Assembly: GCA_007124075.1 (NCBI GenBank)
Contig: SLFV01000557.1
Coordinates: forward strand, 1-5,769
Length of the DNA stretch: 5,769 bases
From: Roseimaritima sp.
GTDB lineage: Bacteria > Planctomycetota > Planctomycetia > Pirellulales > Pirellulaceae
Direction: 5' to 3'
The translations under genes and the position numbers were made by a program. A model generated the notes under the pieces. It saw only the letters and a list, made by a program, of their open reading frames with translations. It did not search any database and was not told where the DNA came from. Within the stretch, counting starts at the first letter, position 1. Each line of letters opens with the position of its first letter. Below are positions 1 through 5,769 of this stretch, piece after piece.

Positions 1-132
1 GAATTGGTCGCCGATGCGACGCTGGCCCGGACTCTGCTGGATTGGCAGCCAAAGTATACTGACGTAACGTCGATTGTCCAAACCGCGTGGAACTGGCACC
101 GCCAGCACCCCCGTGGTTACGCAGCGAAGTAA
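1..132 (+). CDS. galE: UDP-glucose 4-epimerase, C-terminal fragment (gene enters from left edge)
   Basis: Frame 1 is open from the first base to a TAA at 130-132 and encodes 43 residues with no start in the window, so this is the tail of a gene beginning further left. It contains ELVADATLARTLLDWQPKY, then an aromatic-rich segment with TAWNWH and HPRGY. This matches the end of bacterial GalE, where a LVAD..KA...LGW.PKY stretch is followed by I..TAW.WH..HP.GY. GalE interconverts UDP-glucose and UDP-galactose in the cytoplasm using bound NAD+ (family knowledge); the Rossmann fold and catalytic Tyr/Lys lie outside the window. A related SDR nucleotide-sugar epimerase remains possible. It is followed on the same strand by hemH after about 71 bases, so the two may share a transcript, although their functions are unrelated. 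Confidence 0.85.
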   Translation, partial: ELVADATLARTLLDWQPKYTDVTSIVQTAWNWHRQHPRGYAAK

Positions 133-203
133 GCCTGAAAGCAACCAACGTTGAAAGAGCCCCGCGTCCCTACCCTTGTCCTTTGATATCCGAGCCATGC
201 ATT

Positions 204-1256
204 GTGAGTAAAACCGATCCGCTCCCTGAATATGACAGTTTGTTGCTGATTTCGTTTGGTGGTCCCGAAGGCCCCGATGATGTGATGCCCTTTCTGGAGA
301 ATGTGCTGCGAGGTAAAAAAGTGCCTCGTGAGCGGATGTTGGAAGTGGCGGAGCATTATTACGGGTTCGGTGGCGTCAGTCCGATTAACTCGCAAAATCG
401 TGCTTTGATCGATGCGTTGCAGGCGGAGTTCCAGCGGCAGGCTATTCAACTGCCGATCTACTGGGGCAATCGCAACTGGCATCCAACGATTCCTGAAACC
501 CTGTCGCAGATGCGTGACGAGGGGCGACAACGCGCTCTGGCATTTTTTACCAGCATGTTTTCGTGCTACAGCGGTTGTCGCCAGTATCGAGAAAACATCG
601 CTGACGCGCAGGCCGAAGTCGGGTTGGGGGCACCGATCGTGGAAAAACTTCGTTTCGGTTTCAACCATCCGGGGTTTATCCAACCGATGGTCAGCAACCT
701 GCTGCAGGCCTGCAGGCAGATTGATGCGGATCCGGCCACGACGCAAGTTTTGTTTACGGCCCACAGCATTCCACTTTCAATGGCGGAATATTGCACGTAC
801 CAGACGCAATTGACCGAGGCCAGTCGGTTGGTGGCCGAGGGTGCCGGAGCACGCCACTGGAAACTGGTTTTTCAGAGCCGCAGCGGGCCGCCACAACAAC
901 CCTGGCTGGAGCCCGACGTCTGCGACCAAATCGAATCGCTAGACGACACGAATAAATTGGATAAGGTGGTGGTCATCCCGATTGGTTTTGTCAGTGATCA
1001 CATGGAGGTGATTTATGATTTGGATGACGAGGCTGCCAAGTTGTGTCAGGAACGCGGAATCCGAATGGCCAGGGCCGCGACGGTTGGCACCCACCCTCAG
1101 TTTATAGGCATGATCTGTGACCTAGTTCGCGAACGAACCACACCCAGCACGGAGCGATTCGCGTTGGGGACGATGGGGCCGTGGCATGATGTTTGCCCGG
1201 CTGATTGTTGCTTGTATAAACCCGTGCAACGCGGTCAACGCAGCCCAACATCGTAG
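204..1256 (+). CDS. hemH: Ferrochelatase (protoporphyrin or coproporphyrin type), probable [2Fe-2S] enzyme
   Basis: This protein of about 350 residues inserts ferrous iron into a porphyrin, the terminal or near-terminal step of heme synthesis. Counting from the GTG at 204, family landmarks run in order: LLLISFGGPEG near 14-24, HYYGFGGVSPINSQNR near 51-66, WGNRNWHP near 87-94, SGCRQYRE near 123-130, the catalytic-His motif FTAHSIP with H187, SRSGPPQQPWLEPDV near 225-239, and FVSDHMEVIYDLD near 262-274 with the conserved E268. The C-terminus carries C331-x3-C335-C336. With C125 of SGCRQYRE, these are the cysteine positions expected of [2Fe-2S] ferrochelatases such as those of Mycobacterium and Caulobacter; cluster binding is inferred. 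The frame is open back to an ATG at 87, but that start would overlap galE by 46 bases and add an N-terminus unlike the family. The GTG at 204 gives the usual length. A TTG at 183 is a second option, and no clear Shine-Dalgarno precedes either. Whether the substrate is protoporphyrin or coproporphyrin cannot be read from this sequence. Confidence 0.95.
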   Translation: MSKTDPLPEYDSLLLISFGGPEGPDDVMPFLENVLRGKKVPRERMLEVAEHYYGFGGVSPINSQNRALIDALQAEFQRQAIQLPIYWGNRNWHPTIPETLSQMRDEGRQRALAFFTSMFSCYSGCRQYRENIADAQAEVGLGAPIVEKLRFGFNHPGFIQPMVSNLLQACRQIDADPATTQVLFTAHSIPLSMAEYCTYQTQLTEASRLVAEGAGARHWKLVFQSRSGPPQQPWLEPDVCDQIESLDDTNKLDKVVVIPIGFVSDHMEVIYDLDDEAAKLCQERGIRMARAATVGTHPQFIGMICDLVRERTTPSTERFALGTMGPWHDVCPADCCLYKPVQRGQRSPTS

Positions 1257-1291
1257 ATATTTCTTCTTTTTAGGTTTTTTGCGGATTGTCG

Positions 1292-1708
1292 ATGATGAGC
1301 AGCCCTTGGTATCGCGATGGCTTGCGTTTCACCTGCACGGGGTGCGGCGACTGCTGCAGCGGTGAACCAGGATTCGTTTGGGTAGACGAACAGGAGATTG
1401 CGGCAATGGCCAGCCATTTGCAGGTCAGTATCAGCGAATTCGAACGTCAGTTTGTCCGCCAGGAACGCGAAGGGAAAAGCCTGGTGGAATACCCCGATGG
1501 TGATTGCATCTTCCTGGAGCCGGAAACGCGAAAATGCATCGTCTACGCTGCGCGCCCCACTCAGTGCCGGACATGGCCCTTCTGGAATAGCAATCTGCAA
1601 TCCAAACGTACCTGGCGAGAGACCTGCAAGGTCTGCCCCGGCAGCGGGGAGGGGCAACTGTACTCCCTGGAAGAAATCGAGACCAAACGGAAAAAGAAAG
1701 ACGTGTAG
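1292..1708 (+). CDS. YkgJ/CxxCxxCC-family putative zinc- or iron-chelating protein
   Basis: This is a small soluble protein of 138 residues with nine cysteines. From the ATG at 1292, the N-terminal cluster FTCTGCGDCC supplies C15, C18, C21 and C22, the defining CxxCxxCC of the YkgJ family (PF03692). It is followed by GDCIFL (C72), RKCIVY (C82), RPTQCRTWPFW (C92) and a C-terminal TCKVCPGSGEG (C112, C115). The RPxxCRxxPF and CPGxGxG segments are family hallmarks. The family is believed to bind zinc or iron, perhaps as a cluster, but its biochemical role is unknown. There is no signal peptide or membrane segment, so it should be cytoplasmic. The tail is lysine-rich (KRKKKD). The gene begins 35 bases after hemH on the same strand, which suggests one transcript and an iron-related job. 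A weak GCGGA at 1281-1285 lies six bases before the ATG. A second ATG at 1295 and a TTG at 1286 are alternative starts. Confidence 0.88.
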   Translation: MMSSPWYRDGLRFTCTGCGDCCSGEPGFVWVDEQEIAAMASHLQVSISEFERQFVRQEREGKSLVEYPDGDCIFLEPETRKCIVYAARPTQCRTWPFWNSNLQSKRTWRETCKVCPGSGEGQLYSLEEIETKRKKKDV

Positions 1709-1714
1709 GCGACG

Positions 1715-1744
1715 GGGGGAAGTAACTTCGGCGTCACTTTTCCC
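1715..1744 (+). terminator. Possible hairpin terminator after the galE-hemH-ykgJ group
   Basis: GGGGGAAGT at 1715-1723 can pair with ACTTTTCCC at 1736-1744, giving nine base pairs in RNA (two of them G-U) around a 12-base loop, seven bases after the ykgJ stop. The two G-U pairs become A-C mismatches on the other strand, so the structure favours plus-strand transcripts. No T-run follows, so it is not a textbook intrinsic terminator. It may only stabilise the 3' end. Confidence 0.27.
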
Positions 1745-1766
1745 GCCGCTAACCGACCGCCGAAAA

Positions 1767-1781
1767 CCGATCACCAATCGG
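1767..1781 (-). terminator. Weak hairpin plus T-run at the end of the dgt-like gene
   Basis: Read on the minus strand, CCGAT pairs with ATCGG across a five-base loop and is followed at once by TTTT (plus-strand AAAA at 1763-1766). The stem overlaps the TGA stop codon of the dGTPase gene. Five base pairs is short for an intrinsic terminator, so this is tentative, but its position and trailing T-run are right for one. Confidence 0.25.
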
Positions 1782-3033
1782 CTAGTTGTCCCGTGCCATC
1801 GACCAGGCACTCATACTGCAACTCGCAAAACCGATCGGTCATGCCGGCGACGTATTGGCCGATGCTGGCGGGCAAACCAATCTCTTCGGCTCGTCGTCGG
1901 AACCGTGCCGGCAAGCGATCTGGTCGCGCTTGCAGGGTTTCGAAAATCTGACGGACTCGATCCGCCGCCCGCTGCCGCACTGTCATCAAGCGGGGATGTC
2001 GATAGACATGCTGGAACAAAAACACCTCCAACTCCTGGCGTTGCTGGGTAAGTTCCCGGGAATGCTCCAGTTGAACGCCACCCGATAGGACCGCGTCCCC
2101 CGATTGTCCCTGCCACGCTTGTAATGACATGCTTGCCTGTTGCAGGAAATCATTGACCTGCAGATCGATCAACTCGTGGACCAAGGCGCGACGTAACTTG
2201 TCCCCCGAGACCGCACCGTACTTGTCATGCGTCGTTTCCAGGACGCGACCAATGATTTCCACCCGTTGCAGTTCCGGCATCGTCAGCAAACCAATCTGTA
2301 ACGCGTCATCAACATCATGGGCGTCATAGGCCAACGAATCCGCGATATCAACAATTTGAACCTCCAGCCGCGCCGTTGCCGAAACGCCGCCATGGTGTTT
2401 CTCAGCCCGCTCGTTCTGACCTTCCAGCACCTCGGCCGACAAATTCATGCCTGGTTGCGATGTCTGGCGTTGTTCCAATTCTCTCGCTATCACCAGCGCA
2501 AAACGATTGTGAGAGAACCCCCCTAGCGGGCCCAAGCACTGATTCAGTACATCTTCGCCACAATGTCCAAAGGGCGGATGGCCGATGTCATGCATCAGCG
2601 CCAATGCTTCGGTCAGGTCCTCATTCAGCCGCAGAACACGGGCAATCGTCCGCGCAATCGAAGCCACCTCAAAGGTGTGCGTCAGCCGCGTGCGATGATA
2701 ATCTCCCATTTCGCCGGTGAAGACTTGCATCTTTCCCGCAAGACGGCGAAAGGCCGAAGAATGCAGAATCCGATCGCGATCACGTTGAAACGGTCCGCGG
2801 TAGGGATGCTCGGGCTCCAGGTACTCGCGACCCGCAGTGTCCCGGCTGTGCGTGGCGTAACTGGCCAACAACACCGCTTCGGCGCGTACCCATGGCGGAC
2901 CCCCAGCATCGACCGCAGCGGCGGTCGCGCCGGGCACCGCCGGCGACGCTGTTGATGGGTTGGAAATGGGGTGTTTTCCGCTTACGGTTTCGGCCACCGA
3001 AGGTTCGCCCGATACTGGGAAGCAAGTGGTCAT
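1771..3033 (-). CDS. dgt: dGTPase-like HD-domain deoxynucleoside triphosphate triphosphohydrolase
   Basis: This 420-residue protein belongs to the dGTPase branch of the HD hydrolases, which cleave dNTPs to deoxynucleosides and tripolyphosphate and so affect the nucleotide pool. The core begins near residue 55 with ASYATHSRDTAGR, followed by the family block HPYRGPFQRDRDRILHSSAF (77-96) and MQVFTGEMGDYHRTRLTHT (102-120). Metal ligands of the HD fold are visible: H119, H148-D149 in MHDIGHPPFGH, and an Asp in VDIADSLAYDAHD (probably D232). An AEKHHGG segment lies at 210-216. The C-terminal third contains the family motif VYRHPRLM (343-350). Residues 1-45 are a low-complexity Ala/Pro/Ser/Gly-rich leader without family similarity, so the true start may be later. 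The ATG at 3033 is the only ATG before the core; GTG codons at 2997 and 2937 are alternatives, and no strong Shine-Dalgarno precedes the ATG. The gene converges on ykgJ and diverges from uvrA. Preference for dGTP cannot be read from sequence. Confidence 0.92.
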   Translation of the reverse strand: MTTCFPVSGEPSVAETVSGKHPISNPSTASPAVPGATAAAVDAGGPPWVRAEAVLLASYATHSRDTAGREYLEPEHPYRGPFQRDRDRILHSSAFRRLAGKMQVFTGEMGDYHRTRLTHTFEVASIARTIARVLRLNEDLTEALALMHDIGHPPFGHCGEDVLNQCLGPLGGFSHNRFALVIARELEQRQTSQPGMNLSAEVLEGQNERAEKHHGGVSATARLEVQIVDIADSLAYDAHDVDDALQIGLLTMPELQRVEIIGRVLETTHDKYGAVSGDKLRRALVHELIDLQVNDFLQQASMSLQAWQGQSGDAVLSGGVQLEHSRELTQQRQELEVFLFQHVYRHPRLMTVRQRAADRVRQIFETLQARPDRLPARFRRRAEEIGLPASIGQYVAGMTDRFCELQYECLVDGTGQLADW

Positions 3034-3046
3034 TTATGCGGGATAG

Positions 3047-3079
3047 GCTGTGGGAAGATATCAATAGTGTTTCCCAAGC
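3047..3079. repeat. Imperfect inverted repeat in the dgt-uvrA divergent region
   Basis: GCT-g-TGGGAA at 3047-3056 is the reverse complement of TTCCCA-AGC at 3071-3079 apart from a single bulged G at 3050. That gives nine paired positions across a 14-base spacer containing the palindrome GATATC. It begins 14 bases upstream of the dgt ATG and overlaps a possible uvrA -35 box. It could be an operator for a dimeric regulator or a hairpin in the dgt leader; the sequence does not tell which. Confidence 0.35.
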
Positions 3080-3099
3080 GGCCCTCGATGCACTATAGC
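3071..3099 (+). promoter_or_regulatory. Candidate sigma70-type promoter for uvrA; reverse-strand -10 for dgt
   Basis: TTCCCA (3071-3076, 4 of 6 to TTGACA) and TATAGC (3094-3099, 4 of 6 to TATAAT) are separated by exactly 17 bases and point at uvrA. On the minus strand the same A/T patch reads TATAGT (3097-3092, 5 of 6 to TATAAT), 59 bases upstream of the dgt ATG, but no acceptable -35 lies 17 bases before it. Both calls are pattern matches in a short intergenic region and could arise by chance. Confidence 0.25.
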
Positions 3100-3170
3100 A
3101 AATTCCGTGGCCAGGCGGGATGATGTGGCAGGTTGCAAGTTATCCAAACATAGGTCGCGATCGAAGGGTT

Positions 3171-3182
3171 GAACGAAGGTTT
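3171..3182. promoter_or_regulatory. LexA/SOS-box-like site upstream of uvrA
   Basis: GAAC-GAAG-GTTT matches seven of the eight fixed positions of GAAC-N4-GTTC, the core LexA box of Gram-positive bacteria, and it sits directly before uvrA, a gene under SOS control in many bacteria. The LexA motif of this organism's lineage is not known to me. A chance 7-of-8 match in a region of this size is not rare. The GAAGG at 3175-3179 could also be read as a Shine-Dalgarno for a TTG at 3182, but the spacing of two bases is too short. Confidence 0.22.
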
Positions 3183-3250
3183 TGACGAAGCACCAGGAAA
3201 TTTCAGCGACGACCGAATCGAGCGTGCATCCGACGGGAGCGGCTGGCGTG

Positions 3251-5728
3251 ATGCGGATTCGTGGTGCGCGTGTGCACAATCTGCAAAACGTGGACGTGGA
3301 CCTGCCGCGCGACCGGCTGACGGTGATTACCGGGTTGAGTGGTAGCGGTAAAAGCTCGCTGGCGTTTGACACGCTATTTGCGGAGGGGCAGCGGCAGTAC
3401 ATAGAAAGCCTGTCGGTGTACGCGCGGCAGTTCTTTGACCAGCTGGAACGCCCCGACGTGGACGCGGTTGACGGTTTGGAACCGACGCTTTGCATCGATC
3501 AAAAATCCGGGACCCACAACAGACGCAGCACCGTGGCAACGATCACGGAAATCTATGACTATCTGCGATTGCTGTTTGCTCGGGTTGGGATTCCGCATTG
3601 TCACCAGTGTGGCTGCGAGATCGCCCAACAGTCGGCCGACACGATCGTGCAGGAGGTGCTGGCATTGCCCTCGGGCACCAAAGTGATGCTGCTGGCACCG
3701 CTTGTTCGCGGTCGTCGTGGAAAGCACGAAGAAGTGTTCCAAGAGATCACCAAAGCCGGTTTCGTTCGTGCGCGGGTCGATTCGCAGATGGCTTTGCTAG
3801 AGGAAATCCCCCCGTTGGCACCGCGCCGCAAACACACGATCGAGGCGGTGATCGACCGCGTGGTGGTACGTGAGGATTTGCACGATCGATTGGACCAGTC
3901 AGTGAGGCTGGCGTTGAAGATGGGTAAGGGGCTGATCGTGGTGATGACGCTGCCCCCGGGCAAGGAGGATTGGCAGGAACGCTTACTCAGCAGCCATTTC
4001 GCCTGTCCCGACTGTGGGACCAGCTATCCGGAGTTGGAGCCTCGTTCGTTCAGTTTCAACAGTCCTTACGGGGCCTGTGTCGGCTGCGACGGAATGGGAA
4101 CGATTCAACAGGAGGGTCTTTGTCCGCAATGCCATGGCGGTCGCTTGCGCCCAGAGGCCTTGGCGGTAACGGTCGCTGGTCAAAACTTGCAACGGTTGGT
4201 TGACTTGCCCATTGCGGAACTGTCCCCATGGTTTGCGCAGTTAAGCTTGCCCGACATCGCGCAACGGGTCGCCGACCCCATCTGCCGCGAGGTCACGAAA
4301 CGTTTACGTTTCTTGGACCTCGTCGGCGTGGGTTACCTTAGTCTGTCCCGTCCGGCAAACACGCTAAGCGGTGGCGAACTGCAGCGAGTCCGCTTGGCCA
4401 CCAGCATCGGTTCGGGACTGGTGGGGGTGTGCTATGTTCTGGACGAACCTTCGATTGGTTTGCATCAACGTGACAACGATCGGCTGATCGCGGCTTTGCG
4501 TGATCTGCAGCGCCAAGGCAATACCGTGGTGGTGGTTGAACATGACGAAGCGATGATGCGCGCAGCCGACTGGTTGATCGATATGGGCCCAGGTGCGGGA
4601 CAGCATGGCGGCCGGATTGTCAGCCAAGGGACGCCCGATCAGGTTTCGGCGGACCCCCATTCGGTGACCGGTCCGTATTTGCAGGGGACGGAATCAACCG
4701 TACCGCAACGTGTGGTCCGGAAGGTCAATCCACGTAAATCGCTTTCGATTCGCGGGGCGCGAATGCATAATCTGCGAAACGTTTCCGTTGATTTTCCGCT
4801 GGGTTGCTTGATCGGTGTTACCGGGGTCAGCGGCAGCGGAAAAAGCTCGTTGATCAACGAGACGCTCTATCCTGCAGTCGCGGCTTCGTTGGGGCTGGCT
4901 TCGGGTCGGTCGGGAACGGCAAAGCTAAAGGGGGCTGAGGCGATTGATCGCTTGATCTGGATCGACCAGGGACCGATCGGACGATCCCCACGCAGTTGCC
5001 CCGCAACCTTCGCGGGGGCACTGGACGAAATCCGCAAAGTCTTTGCCGCCACCCGTGATGCCAAACAACGCGGCTTCGGTCCAGGCCGGTTCAGTTTCAA
5101 TTCGACCGCTGGTCAGTGCGCGAAATGCAAGGGTTATGGACAGGAAAAAATCGAAATGAATTTCCTCAGCGATCTGTATGTGAGCTGTGGGCAATGCACC
5201 GGACGCCGTTACAACCAAGCGACTTTGGCGGTCCGGTTCAAAGGTCATACCATCGGCGACGTGCTGCAGTTGACGATTGAACAGGCGCGGGCGTTCTTTG
5301 AAAATATCCCAAAGATCGATCGCATTTTGCGTTCGCTATGCGATGTCGGGCTGGGCTACCTACAACTGGGACAACCCAGCACAACGCTCAGCGGCGGCGA
5401 GGCACAACGGCTCAAACTGGGTACGGAATTGGCCCGTGGCGGCACCGGGGCAACGCTTTATTTGCTGGACGAACCGACCACGGGGTTACATTTTGCCGAT
5501 GTCAAATGTTTGGTCTCGGTGCTGGACCAACTGGTCGCCGCCAACAATACGGTGATCGTGATCGAACATAATATGGACGTAGTGCGGGCCTGCGATTGGG
5601 TCATCGACCTGGGACCCGGTGGAGGTTCGGCGGGCGGGCAAGTGGTTGCATCAGGGCCACCCGAGAAAATTCGGCAAACCGCCGCCAGCGAAACGGGAAA
5701 ATACCTTGGAGCACCCCGCGCTCCATAA
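3251..5728 (+). CDS. uvrA: UvrABC excinuclease subunit A, short form lacking the insertion domain
   Basis: UvrA is the dimeric ABC-type ATPase that finds bulky DNA damage and loads UvrB. From the ATG at 3251 (825 residues) the order is: Walker [10 protein letters not shown] (28-36); UvrB-binding domain, about 110-247, with the characteristic [17 protein letters not shown] and [10 protein letters not shown] segments; zinc module 1 (C252, C255, C276, C279); CPQCHGGRL (C291, C294); signature LSGGE (372-376); Walker B VLDEPS (D398, E399) and H431; second Walker [10 protein letters not shown] (525-533); zinc finger C623-x2-C626-x19-C646-x2-C649; LSGGEAQR (713-720); LDEPTTGLH (D740, E741); H773. 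Against E. coli UvrA (940 residues) about 110 residues are missing between C279 and C291, the insertion domain. The frame is intact there. The frame is open back to a TTG at 3182 (848 residues), but [11 protein letters not shown] aligns with the usual UvrA start. GTG at 3248 is a further option, with GGGAG at 3235-3239 suitably placed. Paralogue status in the genome is unknown. Confidence 0.96.
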   Translation: MRIRGARVHNLQNVDVDLPRDRLTVITGLSGSGKSSLAFDTLFAEGQRQYIESLSVYARQFFDQLERPDVDAVDGLEPTLCIDQKSGTHNRRSTVATITEIYDYLRLLFARVGIPHCHQCGCEIAQQSADTIVQEVLALPSGTKVMLLAPLVRGRRGKHEEVFQEITKAGFVRARVDSQMALLEEIPPLAPRRKHTIEAVIDRVVVREDLHDRLDQSVRLALKMGKGLIVVMTLPPGKEDWQERLLSSHFACPDCGTSYPELEPRSFSFNSPYGACVGCDGMGTIQQEGLCPQCHGGRLRPEALAVTVAGQNLQRLVDLPIAELSPWFAQLSLPDIAQRVADPICREVTKRLRFLDLVGVGYLSLSRPANTLSGGELQRVRLATSIGSGLVGVCYVLDEPSIGLHQRDNDRLIAALRDLQRQGNTVVVVEHDEAMMRAADWLIDMGPGAGQHGGRIVSQGTPDQVSADPHSVTGPYLQGTESTVPQRVVRKVNPRKSLSIRGARMHNLRNVSVDFPLGCLIGVTGVSGSGKSSLINETLYPAVAASLGLASGRSGTAKLKGAEAIDRLIWIDQGPIGRSPRSCPATFAGALDEIRKVFAATRDAKQRGFGPGRFSFNSTAGQCAKCKGYGQEKIEMNFLSDLYVSCGQCTGRRYNQATLAVRFKGHTIGDVLQLTIEQARAFFENIPKIDRILRSLCDVGLGYLQLGQPSTTLSGGEAQRLKLGTELARGGTGATLYLLDEPTTGLHFADVKCLVSVLDQLVAANNTVIVIEHNMDVVRACDWVIDLGPGGGSAGGQVVASGPPEKIRQTAASETGKYLGAPRAP

Positions 5729-5769
5729 TGTTCTGCTTTGCCAGACTCACCCCCGGCCCCGCCCCCGGC
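5729..5769. other. Non-coding right edge with C/G-rich tract
   Basis: These are the 41 bases after the uvrA stop. The last 21 or so are nearly pure C and G, with CCCCCGG occurring twice (5750-5756 and 5762-5768). No hairpin with a T-run and no start of another gene is visible before the window ends. Confidence 0.5.

Noticed and set aside
197..211. ATG at 197 as a hemH start or leader peptide
   Set aside because: It is out of frame with hemH and stops after four codons (ATG CAT TGT GAG TAA). There is nothing to support a regulatory leader peptide beyond its overlap with the GTG start.
117..764. 215-codon reading frame on the minus strand opposite hemH
   Set aside because: It lies wholly opposite well-supported ferrochelatase motifs, shows no recognisable family features and is rich in Arg and Gln, as expected of a shadow frame.
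1235..1810. 191-codon minus-strand frame opposite ykgJ
   Set aside because: It is antisense to the CxxCxxCC gene and overlaps the convergent dgt tail. No motif is visible, so it is treated as a shadow.
1398..2051. 217-codon plus-strand frame running through ykgJ and into dgt
   Set aside because: It crosses two genes on opposite strands that carry clear protein families. Its product is Arg/Pro/Ser-rich without motifs.
2892..3098. Small plus-strand frame spanning the dgt N-terminus and intergenic region
   Set aside because: It is opposite the dgt leader, very Arg-rich, has no motif and no ribosome binding site that I can see.
4076..4130. Frameshift or pseudogene in uvrA as the explanation for its short length
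   Set aside because: The frame is continuous, and the residues on both sides (zinc module 1 and [13 protein letters not shown]) are intact and well formed, so a clean in-frame absence fits better.
3182..5728. Class II UvrA2 or an antibiotic-export UvrA-like protein
   Set aside because: Those proteins lack the UvrB-binding domain. Here the segments characteristic of that domain are present, and the short length comes from loss of a different region.
1..5769. CRISPR array, tRNA, insertion sequence or toxin-antitoxin pair
   Set aside because: No regularly spaced repeats, cloverleaf-like sequence, transposase motifs or terminal inverted repeats were found on reading both strands. Nearly all of the window is accounted for by five genes.

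Overview
The window reads as a piece of a bacterial chromosome, most likely from a planctomycete of the Rhodopirellula/Pirellulaceae type. The lineage call is an inference from protein flavour: a ferrochelatase with a C-terminal cysteine cluster, a CxxCxxCC protein next to it, a dGTPase-like HD protein with an EKHHGG segment, and a short UvrA. It has not been tested by any search. All the genes look like chromosomal housekeeping genes. I see no mobile element, CRISPR array, tRNA or rRNA.

Layout. Bases 1-132 (+) are the last 43 codons of a galE-like UDP-glucose 4-epimerase. Bases 204-1256 (+) encode ferrochelatase HemH, probably starting at a GTG because the longer reading would overlap galE. 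After a 35-base gap, 1292-1708 (+) encode a small cysteine-rich protein of the YkgJ/CxxCxxCC zinc- or iron-chelating family, probably co-transcribed with hemH. Bases 1709-1770 separate this plus-strand group from a convergent gene and hold two weak hairpins. Bases 1771-3033 (-) encode a dGTPase-like HD-domain triphosphohydrolase. Bases 3034-3250 lie between the divergent dgt and uvrA genes and contain an imperfect inverted repeat, a possible uvrA promoter and a LexA-like half-conserved palindrome. Bases 3251-5728 (+) encode UvrA. The last 41 bases are non-coding and end in a C/G-rich tract.

Functional picture. The left half joins sugar-nucleotide metabolism, the last step of heme synthesis and a probable metal-binding protein. 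HemH has the internal and C-terminal cysteines expected of the [2Fe-2S]-type ferrochelatases, so two neighbouring genes both look tied to iron. The right half pairs a nucleotide-pool enzyme (dNTP triphosphohydrolase) with the damage-recognition protein of nucleotide excision repair, read outward from a shared 217-base region.

The most unusual item is the UvrA itself. It keeps both ATPase modules, both zinc modules and the UvrB-binding domain. It lacks about 110 residues that E. coli UvrA carries between the second half of zinc module 1 and the CxxC that precedes signature domain I, which is the 'insertion domain'. This differs from the known short class II UvrA2 proteins, which lack the UvrB-binding domain instead. 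I did not find a wholly new multigene system here.
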